Source: Undaria pinnatifida
Taxonomy: Eukaryota > Sar > Phaeophyceae > Laminariales > Alariaceae
Direction: 5' to 3'
Length of the DNA: 64,000 nucleotides
Assembly: GCA_012845835.1 (NCBI GenBank)
Contig: JABAKD010000011.1
Location: forward strand, 2,844,501 to 2,908,500
Positions 32,073 to 42,842 of this stretch are shown in pieces. The notes beneath the pieces were generated by a model. It did no database searches, was not told where the DNA came from, and saw nothing but the letters and a program-made list of their open reading frames with translations. Every line of letters begins with the position of its first letter. Position 1 is the stretch's first letter. The translations under genes were made by a program, and so were the position numbers.

Positions 32073-32323
32073 GCAGCAGCCTTGACGACAAACTCGACGA
32101 CGACACATCAAGGCGAAGCAGAACACAACAACGCACCACCGTCACCACGCTAAGTCGAACATCCGGTGTAGCCATGTCGACCATCTCGAAATGCTTAGAA
32201 TGTTTCCAGGAACGCTCATGGTTGGTGACGGGGGTGTTGTGCGCGGCGGCTGCAACTGCGGCTTCGAGCTGCCTGAGTCGTTGCGGAGATGATCTGCCTC
32301 GACGATTCAAAGCTCCGTTCGTG
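31859..32323 (+). CDS. Probable first exon: secreted or plastid-targeted poly-Ser protein
   Basis: The ATG at 31859 opens 155 codons and ends in phase 0 at a consensus donor (GTG|gtgagt at 32324). The N-terminus MRSTAALLLVVVCTRVGA is a typical signal peptide (hydrophobic h-region LLLVVV). It is followed by YRLHAFLRAP and an Arg/Ser/His-rich stretch; a signal peptide plus such a stretch resembles bipartite plastid leaders of heterokont algae, though the cleavage motif is not canonical. A (CAG)n tract read as AGC gives ~17 Ser (residues ~56-73). Then come an acidic patch (DDKLDDD), an Arg/Thr-rich linker and a hydrophobic segment (WLVTGVLCAAAATAASS), possibly a membrane anchor or thylakoid signal. 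The frame continues upstream to 31694 but lacks signal-peptide character there. Downstream exons not identified. The same tract is also open in other phases, so coding status rests on the leader and donor. Confidence 0.45.
32023..32080 (+). repeat. (CAG)n tract
   Basis: 16 uninterrupted CAG units, then CGG CAG CAG. In the candidate exon it is read as poly-Ser and is likely length-polymorphic. Confidence 0.95.
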
Positions 32324-33061
32324 GTGAGTTCTACTTCTGCATGTTGTGTTGCATGTAAAGGCGTACCTGCCTGGCTGTGCCCTGTTGTTTACCTGGTATG
32401 CCGCAAGAGCATGGCAGAGCACCAGCGAAGGGGCCCTCGGTTATTTCGTATGGTATGTAGCACGCACTACTATAGCAGGAGGTACATACTATACCAGCAT
32501 GACTGCTGTTACGTGGGTGGATAACCTGGATAAGAAGCAGTTACTGAGTTAAATACTTCGGGTTCTAGGATCTACTCGGACCGCGGTTTAGACTATAGAC
32601 TAGACTACTGCTTGTGTTAAATATAGGCGCCCCAACTACTTACTACCTGGTACTTGTAACCTCTGGAACGTATGATAAGCATAGCTCGTATGCGTGCGGG
32701 CGACGCCATACTCAATCGTTTGAGTCTGTCACCCCTCCCCCCCGCCCCTTCTAGCTCCCAGCTGCCAGCACTCAACATCGTTGCTGCGAGTCGCGGCGTG
32801 TGCAATCGTGATGTCACATACACACTCGTGTAGTGCTTGTTCAATTTCGAGGCTCATGACCTGGTGGAGATGTGCATGTGGCAGCGCTTGCTCGTTTTCG
32901 AGACTATAACCTGTTGACAATGTATCTTGCATGCCTAAAATCTAATTTGGATATTGTTGCCAGTAATTGGTGGTAATGAGGCGCCGCGGCCTCAATACCT
33001 GCAGTAGTCATATCTGCGATACATCATATATGGAGTTCCTTGTAATGTATTATAAAAATTA

Positions 33062-33292
33062 AAATACACTCCAGCTGTGAGACTGAATATTTTGTCGAAA
33101 CTCATCTTTGCAAGCTGTGTGTGATACTCCGATCGCGCGTATTACGGGTTGGGTGTCCTCATTAAGGATATAGGTCGGCGACTCCCCTTGCAACTACAGT
33201 GTAGCTATCAGGGTCAACAGGGTGATGTTAGGCAGTCTGTGCGCGGAAACTATAAAACCCGTTTCTGAGGGTGACCAAATCTGACAGCTGTG
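33062..33292 (+). repeat. Family A, long copy
   Basis: Near-consensus full-length copy, very close to 27945-28176. Confidence 0.9.
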
Positions 33293-33379
33293 GAAGGAAA
33301 TGCATCAGTTTATCAAGTGAATCCTGTGAGTCGAATATCCGGTGAGGGGAGGGCGGAGTTTGTAAGGACGTGGGGGCCT

Positions 33380-33515
33380 GATTTTGATCAAAAGGGGGGC
33401 GGGAGGGGACGGGTGGGGCAGGTCAATTTGTGCGTGGAAACTATAAATATTTCTTGTGGGGGAGGGGGGGGAATGTGGCGGGGGGGGGGCGGGGGCGGGG
33501 GGGGGGGGGCTTTAG
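33380..33515 (+). repeat. G-rich tract downstream of a family A copy
   Basis: Begins ttttgatcaaaaggggggc, as after the 27945 copy, and ends in long G runs (33478-33509). The gtgcgtggaaactataaa piece repeats part of the family A 3' end. Confidence 0.85.
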
Positions 33516-33776
33516 GTCGCATAGATGTAGGGGTTTGCTATACGCATTGTATTGTAATGCATTGGCATTGAGCGCGTCCCAAAACCAATTGCTCCTGCGG
33601 TAGATTGGCTCCGGATTCGTTTTGTTGAATTTGCTCTCGTAAAAACATTTACGCGGCGCGGCCACCCATCTGGATTGGACAGGTCGCCGAGGTCGTTGTA
33701 CCTCGATTCGAATGGAGGGTGTACCCGTAGGTTCGACATCACTGCTTCTGGTATTCCGAACGAAAAGCGTACGATG

Positions 33777-33915
33777 ACGGAGATATTCTGTTGTTGTTCT
33801 CGACGCGCTTGTGGGCTTGTGGGTATTGTGGGCTTATTCTCGACGAGATTGTGGGCTTGTGGGTATTATTGTAGATTGTGGACTTATTCTCGACGAGCTT
33901 GTGGGTTAGTCGGTA
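33777..33915 (+). repeat. ~45-bp tandem repeat (ctcgacg..cttgtggg)
   Basis: Three units of ttctcgacgmgmttgtgggcttgtgggtatt. The preceding gaacgaaaagcgtacgatga also recurs at 35060-35115 as gaacgaaaagggtgtgatga with the ctcgacgtgcttgtggg tail, so a larger block is duplicated about 1.3 kb away. Confidence 0.75.
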
Positions 33916-35289
33916 TATCGTGCGGCGGTTACTCGGGTATTATATGTGTAACGTGTGGACAGTGGAGCACCAGAGAGTGTGTAGTGTTGGTGGTAAGATA
34001 CGATAGCTGATTTTGGTGGTGATTGACTGCTGAGGATCTGATGTGAGGTGTGGACGTTATTTAGATCTGAAGACAGCAGGGGTTTCTATTTATCCTCTTC
34101 TGGATTTTGGTATCGGAATTTGGGGATGAAGTTAAGATCGCTTGTTTTCTTGTGTTCTGGAGCTAATACAAATTCTCTCTTTCTTTTAGCATCTAAATGG
34201 TGCTGACCAGCCCCCCTTTGGCCAAGGGGGGACAAGTTCTGGTCAATAGACCCTGCCTGGCCTACGCGTGTCTATAATTATCGATAGTGCAGGTTGCACC
34301 CACCGACGTTTGTCAGGGATTTTTTTCTGGTACGATTGCGACAGCAGCAAGCAGGTAGGTGTGGATTGGGCCGCGTTTCGGCAGGAAGCCATCTGACCCG
34401 ATGAGGGCGGTGTCCGCACGTCGCCTGAGGACTCCAAACGGGGTCTGCTGTGGTCGTACGAGGGGCCGCTAGAGGTGATGTCCCAGCAACGCACCCAGCG
34501 TGGAGGGGCTGCGGCAGCAAGGTCCACATCCGCTGATGACGAGATTCGAATCGGGTTGATTGACTTGGTTCTGTGAAATCTCGCAGTACAGACACGATTT
34601 GATCCGCTGAAGGTTCAACTCGGGCAGCGAAGACACACCCGCCGATCACGAGGGCTCAAGGCTTTCGGGAGCATGCTGGCGAGATGAACACACAAAAATG
34701 CGGTGGTTCAGCGGTGCCGACTGAGGGCTGTCGCGTCGCGCGTCCCGAGGGGGAAGGCGCGACATCACAAACGAAGCGTGGAAATGTGATAAACGCGGCG
34801 AGATGCTTCAATCTCCCCTGCTGGGCTTCTAGATCGTCGCCAAAAAAACTAGGCGTGTCTATAGGCGGAACTAACTCCACTATTTTTTTCTCGGTAAAAT
34901 CGAATTTAAAAAAAAAAAATGCCGTTTCATCACGTACGTGCTGTCGATTATTGGACAGATGAGGCGGTTCAGCAGTGTTTCTCAGTTCTGGTACGTTGGT
35001 ACGATGTTTTGAAAACTCCAAAAAAATGATAGAGGAACCTAGTTTTGGTTGCGGTGAAATCCCGAACGAAAAGGGTGTGATGAGCGAGAGCTGTTGTTGT
35101 TCTCGACGTGCTTGTGGGCTTGTTTGTGGATATAGGTACTCGTACAGCAGCAGCTTATATATGATAGTTCTCCCGTTTTTTTCGGTTGAACTCTTGACAG
35201 GACGATCAGCATCTATCTCCGGTATTGTGGGCTTTTTATTTTTCCGTACGAGCTAAACAAATATCTACGCTGTTTGATATTTACGTTCT

Positions 35290-35995
35290 GTAGTTTTCAG
35301 AGAAAAAATGAAGTCGTCGATCAACCTCCTGAAAATAGGTACTCGTACAGCAGCATAGATAGTTTTTACAGAAAGAAAAGGTCGTCCAACAACCTGCTGA
35401 AAACGACTACTACTCGTACAGCTGAAGGTGCAGAAGCAGCGGTAGTAGCAGCAGCACGACACACGGGACCAAAGCCGGGTCGCTGTGCGTGTGTCTCGTC
35501 GATCAACGTCCTGAAAATACTTGTAGGTACTTGTACATCAGCATGCTGCAGCATAACTAATAGTTTCCCCTTTTTTCTCGGTTGAATTGTTGAAGGCTGA
35601 CAATCTACATCTCCGATCACAAAAACACGATCAGCATGGGAGAAACCCATACTGTACTCGTATATAACGTAGCCCAGCAATGCCTGTCAAATCACAACAT
35701 GCCACACACCCAGTAGTGTCTTCAGAAAAAAAAAAGTCGGTACCCGTACGACTGATGGTGCTGTACTCGTAGCAGGGGCAGCATTAGAATCAGCAGCAGC
35801 ACAGCAGAAGCAGAAGGTGTATGTAGCAGCGGTAGCAGCAACAGCACGGCACATGGGACTAGAGCCGGGTCAGTGTCGCTGTGCGTGTGTCTCGTCGATC
35901 AACCTCCTGAAAATAGGTATACTCGTACAGCAGCATGCTGCAGCAAAAACCATACTGCACTCGTATATAACGTAGCCCAGCAATGCCTGTCAAGT
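35290..35995 (+). repeat. Imperfect local duplications with CAG-rich core
   Basis: Recurring pieces: cctgaaaataggtactcgtacagcagcat (35327, 35905), agcagcacgrcacayggga (35450, 35845), gctgtgcgtgtgtctcgtcg (35482, 35878) and cgtatataacgtagcccagc (35658, 35958). The spacing of ~300-580 bp points to a decayed direct duplication. No gene. Confidence 0.75.
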
Positions 35996-36339
35996 AAGAA
36001 AATACCGCACACCTAGTAGTTGGTGCACCTGTAAAATCGCACGTTGCTGCACCTATCTCGACGAACTCTCAACGACTTACAGCGAAACCAGCACGAGAAG
36101 AGTTGTCTGTCATTTGTGCGTGCACAGGACCCGTCGGAACTGGCCTTGGTGCCGTGTACGTAAAGTGCGGTAGACAAACGTGGCCGAAAAACTTGATACA
36201 AACATACACACATACACACATAATACAGAGAAAGTAATTCGAGGCACCCTACTCTCGTATGCGATCCGATATGAAGAGACTTTTTTTCCTTGGAAAACCA
36301 AGAAAAAAAGGCTCAGCGCTGCGCGCTTCGCGCGCCTCA

Positions 36340-36594
36340 TTATAAGGCTTAGTTTGGGTAAGCTATCGGGTAACCTTTTGCAAGTGATCCAACGGACTAA
36401 TACCCCACAATTACCTTAACAAATGGCGTCGTCGACAGACCATGAGTTTTTTGGGTCGTGGATTCGATTCCCACCATCCACCGTAATAAACTTTTTCAGA
36501 CTTTCCCCACGTCGAACTTGAAAATTACTCTCCCCCTGCTCCCCGGTATCCCCAGGAAATGAAACCGCTTGGATATTGACAGGTCCGCCCAGAT
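36340..36594 (+). mobile_element. TRIM copy T4, 5' part
   Basis: 5' LTR 36340-36421 (first bases of TGTTA eroded), PBS-like tggcgtcgtcgacagacc at 36424, B-box-like ggattcgattcccacc, and internal sequence up to gacaggtccgccca at ~36594. There it breaks off; the internal region resumes at ~39152. Confidence 0.75.
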
Positions 36595-38146
36595 TCGCCT
36601 GTTCTCGGCTTGGACGTTGGTCGACGGTTGAGTGTGCGTGTGAGCACTAGCTAGCAACGTTTAGGTAAAACACTTATCACCGACAATACAGGCATCTTGG
36701 CGTCATTGCAACAATTCGTATTCGTATTTGCCCAGAAAACCACAAAAAACGCATCGACGTTAACTTAGATCGTCAACAAAGTGTGAAACGTCACGCACAT
36801 CATATCGCTAGCATCATGCACCACGGACTTGATTATGCGAGTAAATGTGAGAACAACAACAACAGCAACCACACCAAACGGTCGACCTCGACTGAGGCGA
36901 ATGGCCTAAACCAACATATCGCGGACCCAAGGCAGAATCTGGGGAACGCAACTAAATAGGTTGGATATATTTCCGATTACGGACAGCCAAATCGTCCACT
37001 TGAGACACCTGAAAGTTTGTCGGCAGACCGAAGACAGGTGCCGCAGAACGCAACGAAATGGTTTCAATAAATACCGGTTTACGGACTACCGAGCCGTCCA
37101 CAAAAGACACCGGAACGTATGACGAACAATTTATTTCCGCAGTTAGCTATCATCAGGTCAGAGATATAAGCTCAAGCAGGAGTACGGCTTTTGGCCCACG
37201 CTAGTCTCTAAACGGTCGGTAGATCTGCGAAATGAGCATCGCGCGATTGGCTGCTCCGTATTGGAGACGACCAGCAAACAAACCAGTGTCAAATTGGCAG
37301 TCCCTTCAAGCAAGTCAGACTTTCTGTTCACGATATAGAAGCTTCCCTGAATAGTGCGGGGAAGCCTTCCTATTACAAGAGGATAGTTTTTCAAGAGCAA
37401 ATAGCGATCCGGTACTCGGGCCACGCGATCAAATTGGTCGCCCTCCGGTTTGGCTAATCGCGCTTCTAAACCAGTTTCGTTGACAAGCTTACGCGTACAT
37501 TAAAATATCACAAATACTTTGCGAAGACAAATACGCGTACCTGTCACACCGCGACACCGGAGGGCGTAGTTGAGATCCCAGTGTACACGAACGCTGTTGG
37601 TTCTGAGTTCACAGCAGAGTGGGTGAAGGATCGGAAGAGGTGATACGATAAGCAATAGATCACACTTGGCCGGTCCACTCAGGGGCAGCATAATGCCAGA
37701 TTTCAGGTAGCCACGGACGTCGGCCTGCCAGCGTATACTACGGCTTCGCAACCGCAGTGGACTTATGCTCGATTACCAGCGAGGCAAATGACTCCGGGAC
37801 CGTGCAGACCACTGGCGGACGGTAACGTAAAGGGTGGCACACTTCACAACGTGCTCAGTAAGAGCAGTAAAGCAGTTGGTCCGGGCAACATGCCCGGCAA
37901 GAGCTGTTGGTCAGCGTACACACACGTTGGGTAGGACAGGAGCAAATCGTAAGCGTTTCCAACCGTACCTTGGGGGCGTGCAGGGACGCCCTTTCGCAGA
38001 CGGCATTGGTACGATTAACACATGGTGAGGGACGCGTGACCGAGTGGCGCCGGAGTGACAAACGGGAGGACGAAAGAAAGTCCTTGACACTCGGTACCAA
38101 GGGGAAAATACAATATCTCGTTTACGACTATGATTGATGAAGGCCA

Positions 38147-38458
38147 TTGACTGGTCAATACAAGGGTTGCAACCTTTCAGCGAAACCAATGCCTCGAATA
38201 CTAAAATATCACCCCTGGAAGGCAGGCGAGCACACTCAAGTCTCTATGCACTCCTTCCGGTCAGGGCATGGGGTTTCACTGGGCATTACCTGGCGAACTC
38301 GACGTCGACCATTACTTGCAGAACGGTTCTGGGAAAACCCGCGAACGGCCTCGACGCACATGCGTCTAAGGGAGTTCATCTGCCCGGGTAGGGATGGAGA
38401 TGTCAGGGTAGAGGGTATTTCCGAGATCCACAACAGGGAACTCAATGAATCCCCCTGA
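38147..38458 (+). pseudogene. Tyrosine recombinase C-terminal remnant
   Basis: The open frame contains MHSFRSGHGVSLG (HxxR at codons 35-38, from 38249), RFWENPRTAST (a Trp at the H/W position, codon 62) and HMRLREFICPG. In DIRS/Crypton-type recombinases the segment before MRL normally holds the nucleophilic Tyr; here codon 71 (38357) is His, so the copy is predicted catalytically dead. A hydrophobic piece between HxxR and Trp is replaced by Arg-rich sequence, probably through compensating frameshifts. Ends at TGA 38456-38458. Confidence 0.55.
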
Positions 38459-38671
38459 ACGAGTCGAGTAGGTTAAGGGCGGCTTTCGCAAACAACCCAA
38501 GACTTGAGCAAGAGCTCAAGGGGCAGAACTACATGGTATTGAGGCAGACGGGTGACGCGAATTGTATCAAGCAAGAATGGGAGAAACAATAAAGGCTCCC
38601 TTTTCCCAGCCAGAGGCCGAAAATACGCACTAAGGGCCTCGCATCGGGTAAACGATCGCAGACAGTAAGGA

Positions 38672-38757
38672 GGGGTTGGCAACACCGGCTGCGGGAGGTG
38701 ATGCCATTGTTTCGACCCACACTATACCGGAAGGAGAACAGGCGCGAAGATACTGCT
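38672..38757 (+). repeat. B1 direct repeat of the second YR element
   Basis: ggcaacaccggctgcgggag, gtgatgccattgtttcgacc, aacaggcgcgaagatactgc. About 85% like 39065-39150. Confidence 0.8.
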
Positions 38758-39064
38758 GGATTATCCGGAACAGGGATAGGAATGATTTCAAAGTGACGTC
38801 ACCCCTGTGACTCCTAAGAAGAAATATCTAGTCGAGTTCACCCCTCCGAAGCTCACAACTAAAAACCCGAAATTCCCCACGAAAAAGCCAAAATAATGGT
38901 TAACTCGACCAAGCCACCACCCACCCACCCACCCAATCACGAAGGGTCAGTCTACAGAGTATCTAGACGCCTTATTATTCTTTGTCGTCGTTATAGTCCA
39001 GTTTGAGGGTCGGCGTAGCAAGCAGCACAGGACACATAACACTCAAACAGTCCTATTCGCGACG

Positions 39065-39150
39065 GGATGGCAACACCGCCCGCCGCGGGAGGTGATGCCA
39101 TTGTTTCGACCCACACTAAAACGGAGGAAGAACAGGCGCGAAGATACTGC
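39065..39150 (+). repeat. B2 direct repeat of the second YR element
   Basis: ggatggcaacaccgcccgcc, gtgatgccattgtttcgacc, aacaggcgcgaagatactgc. Directly followed by resumed TRIM internal sequence. Confidence 0.8.
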
Positions 39151-39151
39151 C

Positions 39152-39599
39152 GGATATCCGGCCGACCTGCTATCGCGCCGTTTCAGGGGGGGGGAGTGTT
39201 GATGAGGCTTAGTTTAGGTAAGCTATTGGTTAACCTTTTGCAAGTGGTCAAACGGTCTAATACCCCACTAATTACTTGACAAATGGCGTCGTCGACAGAC
39301 CATGGTTTTTTTGGGTCGTGGGTTCGATTCCCACCATCCACCATACTAAACTTTTTCAGACTTTCCCAATGTCGAACTTGAAAAATACCAGCTGAAAAAT
39401 ACTCTCCCCGGTATCCCCAGTAGCTAATCCCGAGGAAATGAATTCGCTTGGATATTGACAGATCCGCCCGCATATCCGGCCGACCTGTTATCCCGCCGTT
39501 TCAGGGGGGGAGGGTGTTATAAGTTTTAGTTAGGGAAAGCTGTTGGTTTAACCTTTTGCATGTGGTCCAATGGACTAATACCCCACTAATTCCTTAACA
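39152..39599 (+). mobile_element. TRIM T4 3' part and TRIM T5 sharing an LTR
   Basis: Resumed internal sequence with PPT (39186-39196), LTR 39197-39281, then a complete second internal region (PBS tggcgtcgtcgacagacc at 39284, B-box-like gggttcgattccc at 39319, PPT 39503-39514) and LTR 39515-39599. Three LTRs and two internal regions share the middle LTR. Confidence 0.8.
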
Positions 39600-39645
39600 A
39601 TATTCTATGAGATGTACTGCTGTAGTACGAAACATCAATATCGTA

Positions 39646-39790
39646 CTGACCCAGACCAGGTCTCTTATTTGGGACAGGGTGCGTTCTACACTAATTTAAA
39701 TATAGAGGCTATCAAATTTCAGATTCATTATATTCCTGTAAAAGTCAGCCTAGCTTTCTTGTCACCTTGCTTCTTATTTGGTGTCCTGTA
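39646..39790 (+). repeat. Dispersed repeat family K, copy 1
   Basis: ctgacccagaccaggtctct, gggtgcgttctacactaattta, aagtcagcctagctttctt, tattyggtgycctgta. Matches 58971-59205. Confidence 0.65.
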
Positions 39791-39937
39791 CGGTATACGC
39801 ATCGTATACGTACCGACTGTTGTACACCATAGCAAGGCTGCCCAAGCAGGAAGCCGGCTGGATCTCAATCCCGTTGTTGGACTTGCTTTGCTCGATACTA
39901 ACTGTACAGCTGTACCCCCGGTACAATACCTTGATGT

Positions 39938-40504
39938 TTGTACGAGTACTGCAGTACGCAGAGTACAACTCTAAGGGTAACTCTTCTTCGTCACAGCATC
40001 GTATATGCCAGAGGGAGGGACTACCCGACTGCCGACGTACGGAACCACGGAATCACGATATACGGTAGCGCATTAATGGCCCCCTTGATATCATACGTCG
40101 TTTACTATACTGTGCTGGCACTGTACTATGGATTCAGCGTTCAGGTCATGGAGGACATCCGCGACTCGCTTGAAGCTCGAGGGTCTGCTTCAGCGCCTAT
40201 CAAACTCATTTCGCGCGCATTGACCACACCAGCGTGCGACCTGCAATCTACCTGGTGCGCATCAGTACGACGTCTGCTCTGCTCCACCCGTGAGCCAACA
40301 CGAGCAGCCACGCAACGGGTTCTTTGTTTTTGCCTTGCCCCTGACACCTGTGTGCAATCCCGCGCGGAATCGAAACCCCCTCCATCCCCAGCCACCAGCC
40401 CAGTCTGTACGGGTCATTCAGACAACAAACAAGTCTCCGATGACACCCATTGCCAAAACCTAGACCTGGCTCTGCTCGTTCTCGTGATAGTTTCAGAGAA
40501 GTAA
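39938..40504 (+). CDS. Unrecognised ORF, doubtful
   Basis: Open for 188 codons ending in TAA, with a mid hydrophobic stretch (ALMAPLISYVVYYTVLALYYG) and a Ser/Pro-rich C-terminal part. No family is recognised, no good splice sites were seen, and an overlapping minus frame of 84 codons exists. GC content rises only in the second half (40140-40500), which might be an exon. Little more can be said. Confidence 0.15.
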   Translation: MYEYCSTQSTTLRVTLLRHSIVYARGRDYPTADVRNHGITIYGSALMAPLISYVVYYTVLALYYGFSVQVMEDIRDSLEARGSASAPIKLISRALTTPACDLQSTWCASVRRLLCSTREPTRAATQRVLCFCLAPDTCVQSRAESKPPPSPATSPVCTGHSDNKQVSDDTHCQNLDLALLVLVIVSEK

Positions 40505-40849
40505 CAAGCCTGCGATGACACCCATTGCAAAAACTTAATATTGGCTTGTATTATACCACCACGGTAAAATAGTAGTGGTGTATAAACAAATAACTGTGCT
40601 CCCTTGATCCATCGAGCGAGGCTAAAACTGGCTCGTAGATTTGCATTTCAGATTGATTGATAGTGCAAGCTGTATGAATTTTAGATAGTGCAACTGCCGG
40701 TAGGATTTCGCGCTGCAGGTTATTTGTACCTGTCGTCAAATTGTCCACGTCGGTGGATAGTGGACGGTTGTTGCTGTTGCAGTCTCACCTCCTATAATCT
40801 AGAATCAACTCCGTCGTTACAAGACAGGTTCCAGTACGTATTGATTTGA

Positions 40850-41030
40850 ATAAAAAAAATACACTTCAGCTGTGAGATCGAAATTTAATTTTTGTAAAGT
40901 AGTTATGTATCAGGTGCTATGATACGTGCTGGCATAATTTTATAACTAATTTTCAAGGACGTCAGCCGTGAGCTCGACGAATTTCAGGTCAATACTCATC
41001 TTTGCAAGCTGCGTTGTCGGTACTCGTAAT
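40850..41030 (+). repeat. Family A, two short copies
   Basis: aatacacttcagctgtgagatcgaa (40860) and gacgtcagccgtgagctcgacgaattt..actcatctttgcaagctgcg (40963-41020). A third short copy is at 41418-41480 (ggacgtcaggtgtgagttcgacgaattt). Confidence 0.7.
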
Positions 41031-41744
41031 ATACTATATGGGTGAGTTTTTATTGGGAGGTGTCCTATTTTTTGTCCACTATAATGGTAAGTGTTGGTAT
41101 TTATACTTTAGGTGGGGAATTTTGAGCTAGGTGAAACCTCACATCTATTTTATATTTTTTTTACTGCAGTTTCCACTATACTGCTCTATCATATGTATGG
41201 TAGGCGGTTTATTTTGTTTTTTCTCCCCCCGGCTTTAATATCGGGAAGAGTACGAATAAAGAATACCATTAGTTATCTATATGTTGCTCTTAATACAGCA
41301 TTCGAGAATTAAAGTCAGCTACTCCCACCCCAAAAAGGATAAAAACTCTGTGGGACACGAATCCACGGTTCCGATACGCTGTCACTTTAATATTTTAAAT
41401 ACATATATATATATTTTCAGGACGTCAGGTGTGAGTTCGACGAATTTCAAGTCAGTACTCATATTTTGAATCTGTTTGCTGGTACTTGTACTATGCTATG
41501 TGGTAATTTTTTACGTACGTAGGTTAGGCTCTGGCCTTTAAGGCTTGCCTTAAAAATCGCCTTGACGCCCTTTTCTGTAAAGGGCGTGCCTTAAGGGCTG
41601 TTTCGAGCCTAATGAGCCCTAACGAGCCTTCATGCGGTAAGGCTCGTTGCCTGACGGCGCAAAACGCTTTTCAGGGACGTTTGCGGTGATTATCGCGTAA
41701 AAAAACAACGCCGTTAGACTGGAACTCCAAAAACTAGGGGACAG

Positions 41745-42212
41745 GTGTTATATATTTGGTGTGCGTGCTATGCGGAGAGGCCCGGGGACACGTCAGACGC
41801 CAGCTCGCCAGGTGCAAGCTCTTGCGGACACGGACATAACAACACCTTTCATCTCCCACTTACTACCTTCGGAGCGGCGCAATATCTACCCAACAGGGGG
41901 TCTCAGCGCTACAAGGAAGTGGTAATCCTGTGCAAGATCGGTCTGAACCTGAGTGGTGTCAACGTAATACCTAGACTTGGTGGCTACGTACGCATGACTC
42001 ACCGTTTCTTGTTCTCGCAACGTGCGCAAATATATGTAATGCCTTGTTCAACGGTACACCCATTGAGTTATGGTGCGGTCAGAATACCAATCAACACTAC
42101 CGCCATGCAATATGACGCACGTCGGACTGATTCTACGATAGCCCCCCCAAAAAACAGCGTTTTTCTTAGACGAACGTTTCATGGATGCTCGACACGAGGG
42201 AGGATGCTATGA
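41745..42212 (+). CDS. Unrecognised ORF inside the hAT-like candidate
   Basis: 155 codons from a non-ATG or uncertain start to TGA. Contains YKEVVILCKIGLNLSG and several Arg/Thr-rich stretches. No zinc finger or hATC dimerisation motif is visible, so it does not confirm a transposase. May be a chance frame. Confidence 0.15.
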   Translation: MLYIWCACYAERPGDTSDASSPGASSCGHGHNNTFHLPLTTFGAAQYLPNRGSQRYKEVVILCKIGLNLSGVNVIPRLGGYVRMTHRFLFSQRAQIYVMPCSTVHPLSYGAVRIPINTTAMQYDARRTDSTIAPPKNSVFLRRTFHGCSTRGRML

Positions 42213-42427
42213 AACGAATATCTTACTACATTTTCTTGATTGCAAATGCCTGTCGAACGATGACGTCGGGGTGGCATGGGGCACCGTGTTTTGGGAGATA
42301 CGACCGGGAGCTGGTATCAGAACCGGCGATTTCGTTAGAGAATAGTTGGGGGGGGCTACCGTAGAACGACTCGTCACAAGCCCGGCACTTCTTTGTCTAT
42401 TATAGGCATTTTAAGGAGAGATGCGTG

Positions 42428-42842
42428 TTAACCCTTTTAGAACTGCAACGCCGGCGTCCCCGGTGGCTTGGCAGGATATCCTTGTGCCTACAAAAACCAT
42501 GTTCACGAGTTCAACTATCACCTACTGCAGTGTACATGCTCGTAAGGAGTTTTTCTTGCATGAAGATTGTTTGGCGGAAAGCGCGGGAGCGTGATTTAGC
42601 AACATTCGATGAGAATCGACGAGCAGTGGAAATGCTGAACCCTACGCGCGATAAAAATCAAGGCACGTTAACGGGGGGGGGAAAGGGGCGGTACCTGTGA
42701 CCACGGCTTGTCCAGAAGGCCGCCGGAGGTAAAACCTCCTACGAGTTGACCTGGAAAGCACAAGTGATGATAAAAAAGGACACGCACTTTTTTGGGACAA
42801 ACTAAACTACTTGGAATTAGCGTGGGATAATTTTTGGAGTAG
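42428..42842 (+). mobile_element. piggyBac-like mini-MITE split by a SINE
   Basis: The left part ttaacccttttagaactgcaa (42428-42450) and the right part tttgggacaaactaaactacttggaattagcgtgggataattttt (42788-42832) are contiguous pieces of the mini-MITE consensus. A SINE lies between them. Confidence 0.45.
42451..42725 (+). mobile_element. tRNA-derived SINE, copy 2
   Basis: Head ccggcgtccccggtggcttgg with B-box-like gagttcaactatc at 42508. The body (gcggaaagcgcgggagcgtg, cattcgatgagaatcgacga, aaatgctgaaccctacgcgc, ccacggcttgtccagaag) matches 13600-13876 and 59695-59962. Confidence 0.7.

Larger units (their letters stand above)
36595..39151 (+). mobile_element. Second YR element, inserted in TRIM T4
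   Basis: 2.56 kb interrupting the TRIM internal region: ccgccc on the left and ggatatccggccgacctg on the right are contiguous in intact TRIMs. Near the 3' end is a recombinase C-terminal fragment (38147-38458). It is followed by direct repeats B1 (~38672-38757) and B2 (~39065-39150) around an A2-like spacer with a (CCCA)n tract, the same design as the element at 4666-8739. B2 ends at the insertion boundary. No RT was recognised, so it is a deleted DIRS-type copy or a simpler YR element. Confidence 0.6.

Noticed and set aside
38236..38445. Minus-strand ORF over the second recombinase remnant
   Set aside because: The plus strand holds HxxR, Trp and MRL at family spacing; the minus frame is its shadow.
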